Positions 17,490-27,555 of a stretch of DNA of 64,000 bases are shown one piece after another. Made by a program: the position numbers and the translations under genes. The notes below the pieces were generated by a model, which was not told where the DNA came from, did not search any database, and saw only the letters and a list, made by a program, of their open reading frames with translations. Source of the DNA: Rhodopirellula baltica (GTDB lineage: Bacteria > Planctomycetota > Planctomycetia > Pirellulales > Pirellulaceae). Numbering within the stretch: position 1 is the first letter of the stretch; each line of letters opens with the position of its first letter. The stretch lies in contig PPHI01000008.1 of assembly GCA_002901265.1 (NCBI GenBank), positions 1-64,000 of the forward strand, in the 5' to 3' direction.

Positions 17490-18002
17490 ATGAAATTTCA
17501 AATCGATTTTCGCCCCGATCAAGTCGACCAAACTGTCTTTCGCGCTGAGGGGGCTGTCGTTTTAGGGGACGTCACGATCGGTCGTGAAAGTTCAATTTGG
17601 TTCCATGCGGTGGTCCGAGGCGATACCGAAGCCGTTCGTATCGGCTGTCAAACGAATATCCAAGATCACTGTGTTTTGCACGCGGACCCGGGATTTCCCT
17701 GCACCATTGGCGACCGGGTGACCGCCGGGCATGGTGCGATTATCCACGGTGCGACGATTGAAGATGATGTTTTGGTCGGCATGCGTGCCGTCATTCTCAA
17801 TGGTGCGGTCGTCGGTCGCGGATCGCTTGTCGCCGCCGGGGCAATCGTTACCGAAGGGCTGCAGATTCCTCCAGGTTCAATCGTTGCCGGGACTCCGGCG
17901 AAGATCCGTGGGCAAGTCAGCCCGCGCCATGAAGAGATGATTCGGCACGGTGCCGAACATTACGTCCTGGCGGGGCAAGCCTATCGAAATGCAAATTCTT
18001 GA
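17490..18002 (+). CDS. Gamma-carbonic anhydrase-like hexapeptide-repeat protein
   Basis: A 170-residue left-handed beta-helix protein of the YrdA/PaaY/CaiE family. It shows hexapeptide repeats throughout (GAVVLGDVTIGRESSIWFHA, VRGDTEAVRIGCQTNIQDHC, VGMRAVILNGAVVGRGSLVA, GSIVAGTPAKIRG) and the three likely metal-binding histidines His64, His81 and His86 (VLHADP, GHGAIIHG). Length is normal. The active form is a trimer with zinc between subunits. Carbonic anhydrase activity is variable in this subfamily and cannot be claimed. It diverges from the M48 operon and its end is 9 bases from the convergent DUF1583-like gene. Confidence 0.92.
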   Translation: MKFQIDFRPDQVDQTVFRAEGAVVLGDVTIGRESSIWFHAVVRGDTEAVRIGCQTNIQDHCVLHADPGFPCTIGDRVTAGHGAIIHGATIEDDVLVGMRAVILNGAVVGRGSLVAAGAIVTEGLQIPPGSIVAGTPAKIRGQVSPRHEEMIRHGAEHYVLAGQAYRNANS

Positions 18003-18011
18003 ACCGCGACG

Positions 18012-20318
18012 TCAATTCGCAATCGTTTCGAACAGGTTCTCCGGTAATTGCTCCGGCCAGTCACCGGTCAATTTCACATTTCGAATGCGAGTCTTGGTTT
18101 GTTCCGCATTGTGGAAGAACCCAAAGACCATCGTTCCATCTCTGGTTAGCGGCTCGCCTTCGAAAATAACTTCGCCATTGACGCTAATCACGGCATCTAC
18201 GCCGTTGCGTGTGATTTCGACGCGGTTCCAGTCGCCTGGCTTCAGTGAAATCGGTCGTGCGGAGGCGTTGGAACCCGGGGCGTCAGAAGCGAAGGCGTCA
18301 GAAGCGAAGGCGTCAGAAGCGAAGGCGTCGGAAGCTGCGACTTCATAGTCCGGCGGAATACTCCACGAGGTGCTTCCAGTGCTCATCCAATGCAGTTTGC
18401 AGCCGTCTTCGCGAAGCATGTAAGCGACGCGTCCGATTGTCGGATGGGCTTCAAACTTACCGGGCTGGTAATAGAACTCATAGCTCAGCGTTTCGCCGTT
18501 GCAAAGAGGTCGCTGGTATTGCAGGCACTGCTGGTTTTGGTAGCCATGTCGACCGCTTCCACCACTGACCAGTTCTTTCTCTTTAATCGTCCAGGCCAAC
18601 GAATTGAAGTCGTCCATACTTGGGCGTTGCCGCACAGCCCGAGGATCGCCAGCGTCGTTGTCGCGTTTCTCCATGTTGATGTCCGACGATGGTAAGTCGG
18701 CATCAAAATAGGATCCCGACCAACCACGCAGGTCGCCACCGGCAATCAAGTCCACTTCGCGTGGAATCGTTGGCTGGCCGCTAATCTTGATGTTGTGCAC
18801 GATCAGCCGTTTGTCACCATTGCAACCAAACCCGACGAATGGCGTGCTGTTGTGACGAGCTTCTTGATAGAACAACTGCCCATTGGCAAGGAAGCTCGTG
18901 TGCTGGTCGTCTCGAACGACTTGGCACTCATTCAGCGTGTTCTTTTTTAGCTTTTGAGTGAAGTGACGCACCCATTCTCGCTCTCCGTCGGCGCAGACAT
19001 ACAATGCGCCTGAGCTTGCGTTGGGAAACAGATTCAGCCCGTCAACGATCACCGATGACTCGGACCAGCCTCCGTCATCACTCGCATACTCAATCGTAAA
19101 GTTGCCTTGAAGCGGATACTTCAGCCACAGGTAATCCATTCCATATCCGGCGACATGTGCGAGCTCTCCTTTTTCATCAGCCACCCAGATCGCCGGCGTT
19201 TTTCCTTCGTAGCGGTCATGTGCGTTCGCGAGCGTGGCTTTCGACCAGTGCCGTAGCGATTCAGATTCCGTCCAGCTAGACGTCGTTGCCCAGCCATGTT
19301 TCCATTGATACCGGGAGATCCACGGCATCAGGAAACCTCGGCTTTGCGCCTGCGTGTGTGCGAGCATGTGCTCGGTCGTCCGCTCCACAAAGGCTTCGAA
19401 TTCTGGACGGTTGGCCAACTGCGATGCCAATTGGAACTCCGCCAATGGGACGCGAAATTTGGGACCGTTAAACACCGGCGTGCTCGCTTTGAGTCGGTCT
19501 TCGATTTCCTGAATCAGATTGGCTTCGATCGGCATTTCAAACTCTGCCAAAGCCGATGCGAGAGCGACATCCGCACCGGCACGGCCTTTCGAATAGGCTT
19601 CGTACAAGCGGTCGAGCAGGTCTTGCCGCATTCCTGTTTCCTGTGCCAATCGGGCCAGGAAGTAGTAGTTGGTCGCGATCGGAAGATAGGGATCAGCCAC
19701 CGGCGGAAACGGCGGGTAATGGCCACCGACACTCGGCGGAATCCAATCGGGCAGCGGTTGCCGACGGGCGAGGGTTTGGATCCTGTTCAATCCGCCATCA
19801 CCGTTGAACGTCCAGTCGGCGAGGACATGGTAAGCGACCGCACGATCCTGCATGCCCTGAATGCTTTCGAGCGCCCAGCAGCCGACCCAGTCCAATGACG
19901 TGTCCAGGCCGGCATTAAAGGCTTCGTCTCGCATTCCCAGGTACAGCAGCGCTTCGGCGGTCATCCCCTTGGGAAGCAGCAACCGAGCGACACGTTCAAT
20001 TTGATCTTGCCGCCGACGCAACTGTGACGAAAGGTCGCTGTAGCGCATGTTGTCGTGATTGGAGATTTCCAAAAACAAGTTGATCGACTTCGAGGCAAGT
20101 TGCCCGTCGACATTTCGGTCCAAACAGACTTTCGCTAAGTGGTATGAGAGTGCATCGAACGGCGAAACGTCTGCATAGCGTTCTGTCGGGCGATTGGCTT
20201 CAATCAGTGCTAAACAAAGTTGTGCCGCTTGCTCGCGTGTTTCCGGATACTCAAGTGCGATCGGCAGGACATGCAAAGGCAGGAATCGAGCCATCGAATT
20301 GATGCTGTCGGATTTCAC
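18012..20318 (-). CDS. DUF1583-like protein with LamG-type domain
   Basis: A 768-residue protein without a signal peptide of its own. The N-terminal 350 residues are helical and continue the TPR-like character of the upstream gene (PIALEYPETREQAAQLCLAL, DALSYHLAKVCLDRNVDGQL). The C-terminal part is beta-rich with jelly-roll features (GNFTIEYASDDGGWSESSVI, LSYEFYYQPGKFEAHPTIGR, PGDWNRVEITRNGVDAVISV). This arrangement matches what I know of DUF1583 proteins of planctomycetes, from memory. The GTG at 20318 overlaps the upstream stop (GTGA); an ATG at 20294 (MARFLPLHVL) is an alternative. Because the start is fused to the preceding stop and export signals are missing, it may be produced as part of a longer polypeptide. 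Confidence 0.7.
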   Translation of the reverse strand: MKSDSINSMARFLPLHVLPIALEYPETREQAAQLCLALIEANRPTERYADVSPFDALSYHLAKVCLDRNVDGQLASKSINLFLEISNHDNMRYSDLSSQLRRRQDQIERVARLLLPKGMTAEALLYLGMRDEAFNAGLDTSLDWVGCWALESIQGMQDRAVAYHVLADWTFNGDGGLNRIQTLARRQPLPDWIPPSVGGHYPPFPPVADPYLPIATNYYFLARLAQETGMRQDLLDRLYEAYSKGRAGADVALASALAEFEMPIEANLIQEIEDRLKASTPVFNGPKFRVPLAEFQLASQLANRPEFEAFVERTTEHMLAHTQAQSRGFLMPWISRYQWKHGWATTSSWTESESLRHWSKATLANAHDRYEGKTPAIWVADEKGELAHVAGYGMDYLWLKYPLQGNFTIEYASDDGGWSESSVIVDGLNLFPNASSGALYVCADGEREWVRHFTQKLKKNTLNECQVVRDDQHTSFLANGQLFYQEARHNSTPFVGFGCNGDKRLIVHNIKISGQPTIPREVDLIAGGDLRGWSGSYFDADLPSSDINMEKRDNDAGDPRAVRQRPSMDDFNSLAWTIKEKELVSGGSGRHGYQNQQCLQYQRPLCNGETLSYEFYYQPGKFEAHPTIGRVAYMLREDGCKLHWMSTGSTSWSIPPDYEVAASDAFASDAFASDAFASDAPGSNASARPISLKPGDWNRVEITRNGVDAVISVNGEVIFEGEPLTRDGTMVFGFFHNAEQTKTRIRNVKLTGDWPEQLPENLFETIAN
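18280..18339 (-). repeat. 15-bp in-frame tandem repeat in the DUF1583-like gene
   Basis: Unit GCGTCAGAAGCGAAG (plus strand) is present three times perfectly (18280-18294, 18295-18309, 18310-18324), followed by a degenerate copy at 18325-18339. On the coding strand it gives ASDAF repeats in a linker between two predicted beta strands. The number of copies may vary between strains. Confidence 0.92.
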
Positions 20319-23300
20319 TCGGCTGAGCCGTTTCTTGGCAGCGATGCTTGATCGTCGAGCAATAAGATCAGTGTCGCGATCAAGTTATTTTGCGGAGTAT
20401 CCGCACTTACATGTTCAAGCAAGACATCGCTTTGATTCGTATCGTGAGCCCGCTGCGCGAGCAATGCCAGAACGCTGTCAACAAAAACGCTTTGATCTTG
20501 CCCCGCTTGATGTTCGACCATCAAGACATGCGGCTCTTTGGCTTGCGGGAAGACCAAACGCACGTACGGATCGAAGATTTTAGACGTTGGCATATTGTGT
20601 TTCCGCCATGCCTCGTCCAGTTTCATCATCTGCTGAGCCTGACGGATATCAGCCCCATTCAACGTGACGGAAGCGTTGGAAACTGCAGATGAGGTTGAAC
20701 TGGAAGCGGTTCCCAGCAATTCGCCGAGCGACGACACGCCTTTGGATAGGGCATCAAATCCGAGCGTTTGTTTGGGAGCTTCGATCGCCGCATCAAATGC
20801 AGCCGCCGACAACTCGGCCATTTCGTGTTCGATGGCTGCTGTGGAAAGGTCTAGCAACAGCCATTGGTCGACGTCGCGATCGACAGCACGCATCCAGCTC
20901 GCTTGGGCGGCATCCAAGTCACCGCGCTGCAGGAACGCTTTTCCAAGCTCTGCTAGAACAAAACAGTCGTCATTTGCCGACCCTTCCAAAGCAATCTCGA
21001 AGGCTTGCATCAACAGTTGTTGATCCTGTTCCTTGGCTTTCAATAAGATCTGGGAAGCCATCAACGTTAACAGATTGCGTTGATCTTTCGTGATCTGCGA
21101 TCCAGTGGTCTGGTCCGTTCCGCTGCCGGTCCAAGTATTAAGCTGCGTGCGCAGGACGCTTAGGTCACCACGCATGCACTCGATCAAAGCGATTGCGGTT
21201 GAAAGCGATTGATCATCCGGACGTTCTTTTGCAAGCTCATGCAATTCTTCGACAAAGGTAGTTAACTTTGCCGTTTGCTCGTCTTCGGTTTTATTCGTCG
21301 CAGACCGTGCCATATCCAACCAGATTGACGTGAGTCCATCCTGGGTGAACGGATTGGTGCCCTGCGAAATCAAAAAATCGATCGCCGGCTTTTGATCATC
21401 TTTCAATGCGATCAGAGAACGCAGTCCATCGACACCCCCTTGCTCCTGAACCTGCTTGATTAATTCGGACTGCACCTTTTCGAAGTTTTCGAGACTGGCG
21501 TTACTTCCGTAGCGACTCGCTTTATCGAAGAGCGATCGGTCCAGGTCGCGGGCGATCCTCAGGCCATCGGCTGGGTAACCGAGTTCTTTGAAAAATTGCA
21601 TCAGGGACATCGTGTTGCTGATGCGGCGGTATGCTTCGTAGTCGTTGTTGCCGACAATCCGCGGTTCGCTATCCGCGGAGTTCAATGTCGATAGCGCTAT
21701 CTGACGAGCTTTCTCGGCGTTGCCATTGTCTTTCAGGAAGTTGCAATAACGTGACTCAAGCGTGTATTGGAAATCGCTCGTTCGGTAGTTCGATGGGACG
21801 GTTAAAGCGTGTTCGTAAAAACGTTCTGCGGTCGGCTTGAGCGGATCGAATTGATCGATGTAGCTTGCAACTAGCCAAAGACCGTTATACGACAATTGAT
21901 CCGAGCCTTTGCTTGCGATCGCTTGGTCGAACAGGACGTTTGCTTCGTCGAATTGTTTGTCTGCCGTATAGAGCATTCCCAGCCAAAGTCGACCACTAGC
22001 CCATTGATCGTTTTCTTCGCTCGCTTGGCGAACACGTTCGATAACGTAGTTGAGCTGTTCCGGATTTTTTTGCAGAAACCGTGTAAACGTTGTCACCATG
22101 TTGTTGTGCTCACCATCTTGGCTCGTCGAATAACCAGAGAACAAGCGAGTGAAGCCACGGTCCAATTTCGAGTACTCGATCAGCGTCTCGGTCAGCTTGC
22201 GCATCGTCGACTCGCTTTTCAAATAGCGCGGCAAGTACCCGGAGAGGTTGTCAAACGATTGGCTTTGTTGCCCGGGCACGCTTTTGATCGAATCAAGGAT
22301 CGCCTCGAAAAACTTGCGAGCATCATCGAGGTGTGATTCTGATCGTACCAGTCGGTTGCAGACTTCTGAAACGCGATACCTGTCAAACTTCTGAACGCCA
22401 ACTTCGACCATCATTTCTGCCAAATCGCTCAAGCGTTGCTGATGCTCAAACGGTTGGATGATTTCATAAAAGTCATTACTGAACGAACTTTGGTTTGTAC
22501 GGAATGCTTTCAGATAGGCATCACAAGCGGCATCGTGGTTGCCGGCCTGAGCGAATTGCCGCGCGGTATCGATCAGTGCGGTAAAGCTGGTCACCGAGTC
22601 GGTGTCTGCACTCGACATCAACGCCAGCGACTTTTGCTTTTGCCCGATCGCTTCGTACATCTCGGCGAGCTCCACACGGATCCGTGTACTTTGGGGCGCG
22701 TTCTCCAGACGCTGTTCGGTTTGTTCAATTAACGCCGTTAACTTTCCGGTTTTCGCCAGGGTTTGTAAGGCGCTCAGACGCTGCGCATTGGCGGTCGTAC
22801 GGTTGCGGGTGTTTCGAGAAACATTGACGTTGCGCCGAAGTAACTCCATCGCGACTTCCGACGCCAGTTCCGTTTCTTGCTGGCTAAAATAGAACCTCAT
22901 GACCGATTCAAGTTCGTCGGGGGTGCTGCCGCCACGACTTCGCATTCGGCGAACGAGGTCCGTTGCCAAGTCTTGCATGCCGAGACTGCTCATCAGTTTG
23001 GCCAGCTCGATTTGTGCGGACGCGGAAAGACGAACACCGAAAAGTCGTCGTGCGGCCACGCGTGCACGTTCAACGTTACCGATAGCGGCACTCAGCTTTG
23101 CTGCCGCAAATTCTCGGATGGCCATCGTTTGCCGATCGTAGACGCTGATCGCATCGATCGTATCGAGAGCTTGAGTTTGTTGCCCGGCCCGCAGCTTCAA
23201 GTCGGCCGACAAGAGACGCAATTCAGCGTCCAGTTGCGGCGTGGCGTCTTGAGCGATCGCGATCGCTTCCTCGATCAATTCTGACGCGCGCGACGTTTGT

Positions 23301-25522
23301 CCGTCCCATTGCAGCACACAGGCAAGGAACACGCGTTGCCAGACGCTTTTGGCGGGCTTCTCGGCCTTGCCAGAATCGGCAGAACTTGTCAGCGACGTTT
23401 CGATCGCGGCAATCCATTCGTCGACAGCGTCCTCCTTGTCGAGCGATTCCCAGACTTGATGGCAGACTCGTATCATCTCGTCGTCGGGACCGAGTCCTTG
23501 GGGAGGGAATTCGATAACAATTGATCGATAGTTGCCGTTGATGAGCTGGTAGCTGTTGCGTGGACCGCCGGTGCCAGTCAGTGAAATCGTCCGATGGCGA
23601 AGCGGCTGGTCGGCGTACTGGGCGATCAGTGTGTCCGATATTTCAAACAATCGTTGACGGTAGTTGGAATTTGCGACGCCTTTGCTCAACCCGTCGCTCA
23701 CACGTTGTGGATTTGCAAACCGAGACAAAAGTGATGCGAGTCGGTTGCCGGCATTGTTTGTGGGGCGTGATCCTTCAGTCCGCAGCGCCGTTTCAATCGC
23801 GTCCCAAAGTTGGTCATCGGTGCCGTACAGGCTGATCAATTCGACTGCTTGCAATAACTCATATTCCTGCAGGTTTTCCTCTCGGATCTTTTGGGAAGTC
23901 ACTTCGACGAGACGCTTCGCGTATTCTTTGGCGGCTTCATCCTGTTGGGCAATCTCCAGTTCCGCGACATAAAAGGCATGCCAATTGAGCAGCGGATGCT
24001 GCAGCGAAGTCGCCATCGCTGAATGTTGGTTGTCGGCGCGATTCTTGAGCCAATCCAGTCGCTCTTGGGAAAGCGGTTGGAGCTGAAGTTCACGCTGTTT
24101 GTAATTGCTCGAACGTGTATTCAGTAGCACGCCCAACGCATAATCCCCAGACGCTGGCACCTTTTCCGCGACCTTCCAAATCAAGGGCCAGTCCGACGGG
24201 TTCTGATAGTTCATCGAGTTCTGTTGCGTCGCCGTCGCATAGAGCAATTGCTTTTGATAGGCGTCCCAAACCTCTTCACTTGTCGCGTTTTCTTTCAACG
24301 CGTTTTGCACCAGCTCATGGACCTTGGTTTCGACCGGCAAGCCTTCTTGATTCTGATAATGCAACTTACAGTACTGGGCCATCACTTTGGCTTGGCCATA
24401 GTCCATCGGTGTCGGCAACGTTGGATTGCCTGAAGAGCCATAGCGACTATCAACCAGACGCAGCAACGGATACAGACCATTGACGCGGACGTATCGGATC
24501 GGCGGGTTTGGATACGTTTGCCCCTGGTATGTTTGAGTTGTGGGATATGGTTTTCCGCCCTCTGGCAAGGTCTCCTCGGGGAGGTCCAACGAGATCAAGC
24601 GTTCTGCTGTCTTTGCAGAATCTTCCCATTGGTCAGAAGTCGCTTGAAACACCGTCAGGTCGAGTAACAGTTCCCAATTTCGGGGATCATGCTTTAACGC
24701 CTGATTGACAAGTTTGATAGCGAGTTCCGGTTCACCGTTGTCAAACAGGCGATTTAAGTTGCGTCGGAGTTGTTTTGAGTCGTTCTCGGACTCAGCAATT
24801 TTCATCCAGATCGCTTCCGCTTCTTTGGTTGCCCCCGTATCGAGCAACAATGTCGCCAACATCGCTTCGTTATTTCGGTCTGGCGAAAGCTGCGTCAACT
24901 GTCGCTGCAAACTAAGCGCCTCGTCGAGTTCGCCAGCCTGTTGTGAAAGTTCGACTAAACGTTGCATCAGCATCGTGTCGCGGCCACTCTCTTGCAGCAA
25001 TCCTTCAAGAGTCTGTTTGGCCAATCCCACATCGCCGACTTCGGCATACGCGGTGGCGGTTAAGTCGACTGCTGTTCTTCGGTCAGACATTTCGCGACCA
25101 CGAATTTCCAACCGCGTTACCAATTGGTCCAGCCGATTGGTACGGAGATACAGATTGGCAAGCTGGGCAACTACCTTGCGTTGCGACTCCAAATCATCCT
25201 TGCCTTCGAGGATTTGCCAGTACAGTTCGATTGCTTGGTCCGTTTTAAAGTCTTCGGCCAGCTGTTCGGCAAGCATTTGCTGGGCATCGACACTACGAGG
25301 ATTCATTCTCACACAGCGGCGCAGCGAATCGAGTCGCAAGTCGGACTTGCCCAGCCGTCCACAAAGGTCGGCGTAAAAACGAAACGATTCGACCGATCCA
25401 CCAGACGATGCCAGTAATTCGTCACCGACCGCTAGCGATTGGTCTGGCTCGCCAACCTGTAGATAGATCGATGCCAGTTTTTGTAAATGGCCGCTGCGGA
25501 ACCGGGTGTCGGTATCTGCCAA
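20315..25522 (-). CDS. Giant TPR-repeat protein (possible continuation of the upstream ORF)
   Basis: A 1735-residue helical-repeat protein packed with TPR-like units (LASIYLQVGEPDQSLAVGDE, MLAEQLAEDFKTDQAIELYW, LLDLTVFQATSDQWEDSAKT, LAEMYEAIGQKQKSLALMSS). It begins in mid-repeat at a TTG at 25522 (preceded by AAGGCGG), inside the last 91 bases of the upstream ORF, and has no signal peptide. Read in its own frame, the sequence upstream of the TTG is open for at least 16 codons, so the repeat array reads smoothly across from the other frame. Both internal initiation and a frameshift (programmed, mutational or sequencing error) are possible. Its stop overlaps the next GTG. Confidence 0.8.
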   Translation of the reverse strand: MADTDTRFRSGHLQKLASIYLQVGEPDQSLAVGDELLASSGGSVESFRFYADLCGRLGKSDLRLDSLRRCVRMNPRSVDAQQMLAEQLAEDFKTDQAIELYWQILEGKDDLESQRKVVAQLANLYLRTNRLDQLVTRLEIRGREMSDRRTAVDLTATAYAEVGDVGLAKQTLEGLLQESGRDTMLMQRLVELSQQAGELDEALSLQRQLTQLSPDRNNEAMLATLLLDTGATKEAEAIWMKIAESENDSKQLRRNLNRLFDNGEPELAIKLVNQALKHDPRNWELLLDLTVFQATSDQWEDSAKTAERLISLDLPEETLPEGGKPYPTTQTYQGQTYPNPPIRYVRVNGLYPLLRLVDSRYGSSGNPTLPTPMDYGQAKVMAQYCKLHYQNQEGLPVETKVHELVQNALKENATSEEVWDAYQKQLLYATATQQNSMNYQNPSDWPLIWKVAEKVPASGDYALGVLLNTRSSNYKQRELQLQPLSQERLDWLKNRADNQHSAMATSLQHPLLNWHAFYVAELEIAQQDEAAKEYAKRLVEVTSQKIREENLQEYELLQAVELISLYGTDDQLWDAIETALRTEGSRPTNNAGNRLASLLSRFANPQRVSDGLSKGVANSNYRQRLFEISDTLIAQYADQPLRHRTISLTGTGGPRNSYQLINGNYRSIVIEFPPQGLGPDDEMIRVCHQVWESLDKEDAVDEWIAAIETSLTSSADSGKAEKPAKSVWQRVFLACVLQWDGQTSRASELIEEAIAIAQDATPQLDAELRLLSADLKLRAGQQTQALDTIDAISVYDRQTMAIREFAAAKLSAAIGNVERARVAARRLFGVRLSASAQIELAKLMSSLGMQDLATDLVRRMRSRGGSTPDELESVMRFYFSQQETELASEVAMELLRRNVNVSRNTRNRTTANAQRLSALQTLAKTGKLTALIEQTEQRLENAPQSTRIRVELAEMYEAIGQKQKSLALMSSADTDSVTSFTALIDTARQFAQAGNHDAACDAYLKAFRTNQSSFSNDFYEIIQPFEHQQRLSDLAEMMVEVGVQKFDRYRVSEVCNRLVRSESHLDDARKFFEAILDSIKSVPGQQSQSFDNLSGYLPRYLKSESTMRKLTETLIEYSKLDRGFTRLFSGYSTSQDGEHNNMVTTFTRFLQKNPEQLNYVIERVRQASEENDQWASGRLWLGMLYTADKQFDEANVLFDQAIASKGSDQLSYNGLWLVASYIDQFDPLKPTAERFYEHALTVPSNYRTSDFQYTLESRYCNFLKDNGNAEKARQIALSTLNSADSEPRIVGNNDYEAYRRISNTMSLMQFFKELGYPADGLRIARDLDRSLFDKASRYGSNASLENFEKVQSELIKQVQEQGGVDGLRSLIALKDDQKPAIDFLISQGTNPFTQDGLTSIWLDMARSATNKTEDEQTAKLTTFVEELHELAKERPDDQSLSTAIALIECMRGDLSVLRTQLNTWTGSGTDQTTGSQITKDQRNLLTLMASQILLKAKEQDQQLLMQAFEIALEGSANDDCFVLAELGKAFLQRGDLDAAQASWMRAVDRDVDQWLLLDLSTAAIEHEMAELSAAAFDAAIEAPKQTLGFDALSKGVSSLGELLGTASSSTSSAVSNASVTLNGADIRQAQQMMKLDEAWRKHNMPTSKIFDPYVRLVFPQAKEPHVLMVEHQAGQDQSVFVDSVLALLAQRAHDTNQSDVLLEHVSADTPQNNLIATLILLLDDQASLPRNGSAE

Positions 25523-27555
25523 TTTCCGCCTTTTATTGATGCTTGATGTAGTCGCCCCGCGTCCTCGTACATCTGCGCCGAAATCACCAGGTTGTCGATG
25601 GAATCGGGCGCGAGTTCGATTGCCTTTTCAATCGCATCGGTCGCTTCGCGGGCATTGCGATTGGCATTGAAGAGCATCGCCAGGCGTCGCCAAGCGGTCG
25701 CGTCGCTGGGCGAATCGGCGACATTGGATTGCAGCTGGTCGATGCGATCCTGAAGCTTGCCGGCCGCTTGATACGTTTTGACCTCTTCGTTGAAAACTCG
25801 CTCTGCGTCTTCGAGCGTTTCGGCTAAGTCGCTCGCGAGTTTGATTTGTTCCAGCGAGGGATCGAATTGTTGGTCATCGCGCAGCCATTCGGCAAAGCGA
25901 ATCCTCTCCTCGATGGTCGGATCCATTTGACAAGCTTCCGACATCACCGTGATGGCATCCGACTCCCTTTCGAACTGGTGCAGGATTTCTGCTAGGCGAA
26001 CGAGGTTCTTGCGTGTCCGCAACTCACCTTCCGCAAGCGATTGCCAGACTTCGTAGGCTTCGTCTTTTCGGTTGAGGCGGTACAGGTATTCGCCGAGGTA
26101 CTCTTTGTACTGCGGCTCCTGTGGTGCCAGTTTGATTGCGGCGCGATATCGCTGTAGGGCTTGTTCTTCCAGCTTCGCGTTCCGCATCAGGTCAGCGACT
26201 TGGGATTGTACGACCGCGTCGTCACTCCGGGCGTCGGCAAGTCGCATCCAAACCTTTGCCGCTGCTTGCGCCCGCTGGTCGGCATCACGGTCTTTGTCTT
26301 GAAGAATGACTTGGCCCCAATGGACCAAGTGGTCCGGATTGTCTGGATCATTCTTGGTCAGCGTTTCGTATTGGGTTGCCGCATCGCTATAGCGTTCGGC
26401 CGCGACGTATGCGTCGATCAAAGCCAACCGAGGTGCCGATTCGCTAGGGGCACGTTCAATCGCTTGCTCGAACCATTCGATCGCTTCCGGGGTTCGACCT
26501 TGTGCCGACAATGTTCGCGCCAGGCGAACCGTTGCATCGATGTCGTCGGGATGGTCGTCGACCCATTGTTCATAGTAGGACGCTAGCCCGGCGTAATCGG
26601 CGCTGGAAAGGAACGCGGATTCGATTTTGCGACGAGCTTCGCCATGCAGGTAACTTCCGGGGCGAAGTCGCGAGAGCAACCGTTCGATTTCCTTGATCGC
26701 TTGGTCTCGATCCCCGGCTCGAATGCGAAACTCTGCTGCTCGCATCGCATAGACAATCTTGTCATTGTCAGATCTCGCTTCTTCAGCCAACGCGTCGAAT
26801 CGCTTCAGTGCTGCGTCCAGGTCACCTTCTTCGACCAGGATGTGTGCGATTCGTTCGAGAACTCGTTGGTCGCCGGGGAAGGCTTGTTCGAGTTGCTTCC
26901 AGACTGCGACAGCCTCTGCTTGTTGTCCGCTGCGTTGGTATAGTCGTCCCAACGCTCCGGCAATTTTCAGATACTCTTGCTTGGGCGGATCATTTGCGAG
27001 GGCGTTTGCAAATGCTTCGGTCGCTTCACTTTCCTGTCCGACCAACAGCAACGCTTCACCCAAATAGTTTGCCGCATACGGATCGTCCGGGGTCAAGCGT
27101 GTTGCCGCTTGAAACGCCTCGACCGCTTTGGCGTCTTCGCCACGTTGCGATTGCAATAGACCGACGACCATTTTGTAACGAGCCTTCGCCGCTTCGTCGG
27201 TTTGCGTTTCTGCTTCGTCATCAAGGCCTTCAATCAACTCGCCGATGTCACCACGACCGATGTGATAACTGAAAACGCGATCCAGCGACGTACCACGTGT
27301 TGGACGGCGAAGCAGCACTGTCAAAAAACGTTCAGCAGTGATGCGTTCACGCTGTTGTTCGGGCGTCTCATCAGCAGACGCTGCTTGCGCGACGTTGCCA
27401 TCGTTTGTCTGATTGTCTTGGCCGTAGATGTTGGTCGCAAGACAGACCAGCCATCCAGTTACCAAGCTACTTCCAACGATCCGTAACAGTTTGCCACGAC
27501 AAGACCGCATGAGGATGGTGGCACCCGCACGCCAGTCGAACACGGTCGCTGACAT
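25432..27555 (-). CDS. Exported TPR-repeat protein
   Basis: A 707-residue protein with a signal peptide (LLRIVGSSLVTGWLVCLATN, cleavage near IYGQ). A run of TPR units follows (AVEAFQAATRLTPDDPYAAN, EALLLVGQESEATEAFANAL, EAIEWFEQAIERAPSESAPR, RYRAAIKLAPQEPQYKEYLG). The last 20-odd residues (GNWQIPTPGSAAAIYKNWHR onward) lose TPR character, while the other frame over the same DNA keeps it, suggesting that the native protein shifts frame near 25532 or that the C-terminus is an artefact. GGAG lies about 10 bases before the ATG. It diverges from the Ser/Thr kinase gene at 27811. TPR proteins of this size usually act as envelope scaffolds. Confidence 0.82.
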   Translation of the reverse strand: MSATVFDWRAGATILMRSCRGKLLRIVGSSLVTGWLVCLATNIYGQDNQTNDGNVAQAASADETPEQQRERITAERFLTVLLRRPTRGTSLDRVFSYHIGRGDIGELIEGLDDEAETQTDEAAKARYKMVVGLLQSQRGEDAKAVEAFQAATRLTPDDPYAANYLGEALLLVGQESEATEAFANALANDPPKQEYLKIAGALGRLYQRSGQQAEAVAVWKQLEQAFPGDQRVLERIAHILVEEGDLDAALKRFDALAEEARSDNDKIVYAMRAAEFRIRAGDRDQAIKEIERLLSRLRPGSYLHGEARRKIESAFLSSADYAGLASYYEQWVDDHPDDIDATVRLARTLSAQGRTPEAIEWFEQAIERAPSESAPRLALIDAYVAAERYSDAATQYETLTKNDPDNPDHLVHWGQVILQDKDRDADQRAQAAAKVWMRLADARSDDAVVQSQVADLMRNAKLEEQALQRYRAAIKLAPQEPQYKEYLGEYLYRLNRKDEAYEVWQSLAEGELRTRKNLVRLAEILHQFERESDAITVMSEACQMDPTIEERIRFAEWLRDDQQFDPSLEQIKLASDLAETLEDAERVFNEEVKTYQAAGKLQDRIDQLQSNVADSPSDATAWRRLAMLFNANRNAREATDAIEKAIELAPDSIDNLVISAQMYEDAGRLHQASIKGGNWQIPTPGSAAAIYKNWHRSIYRLASQTNR

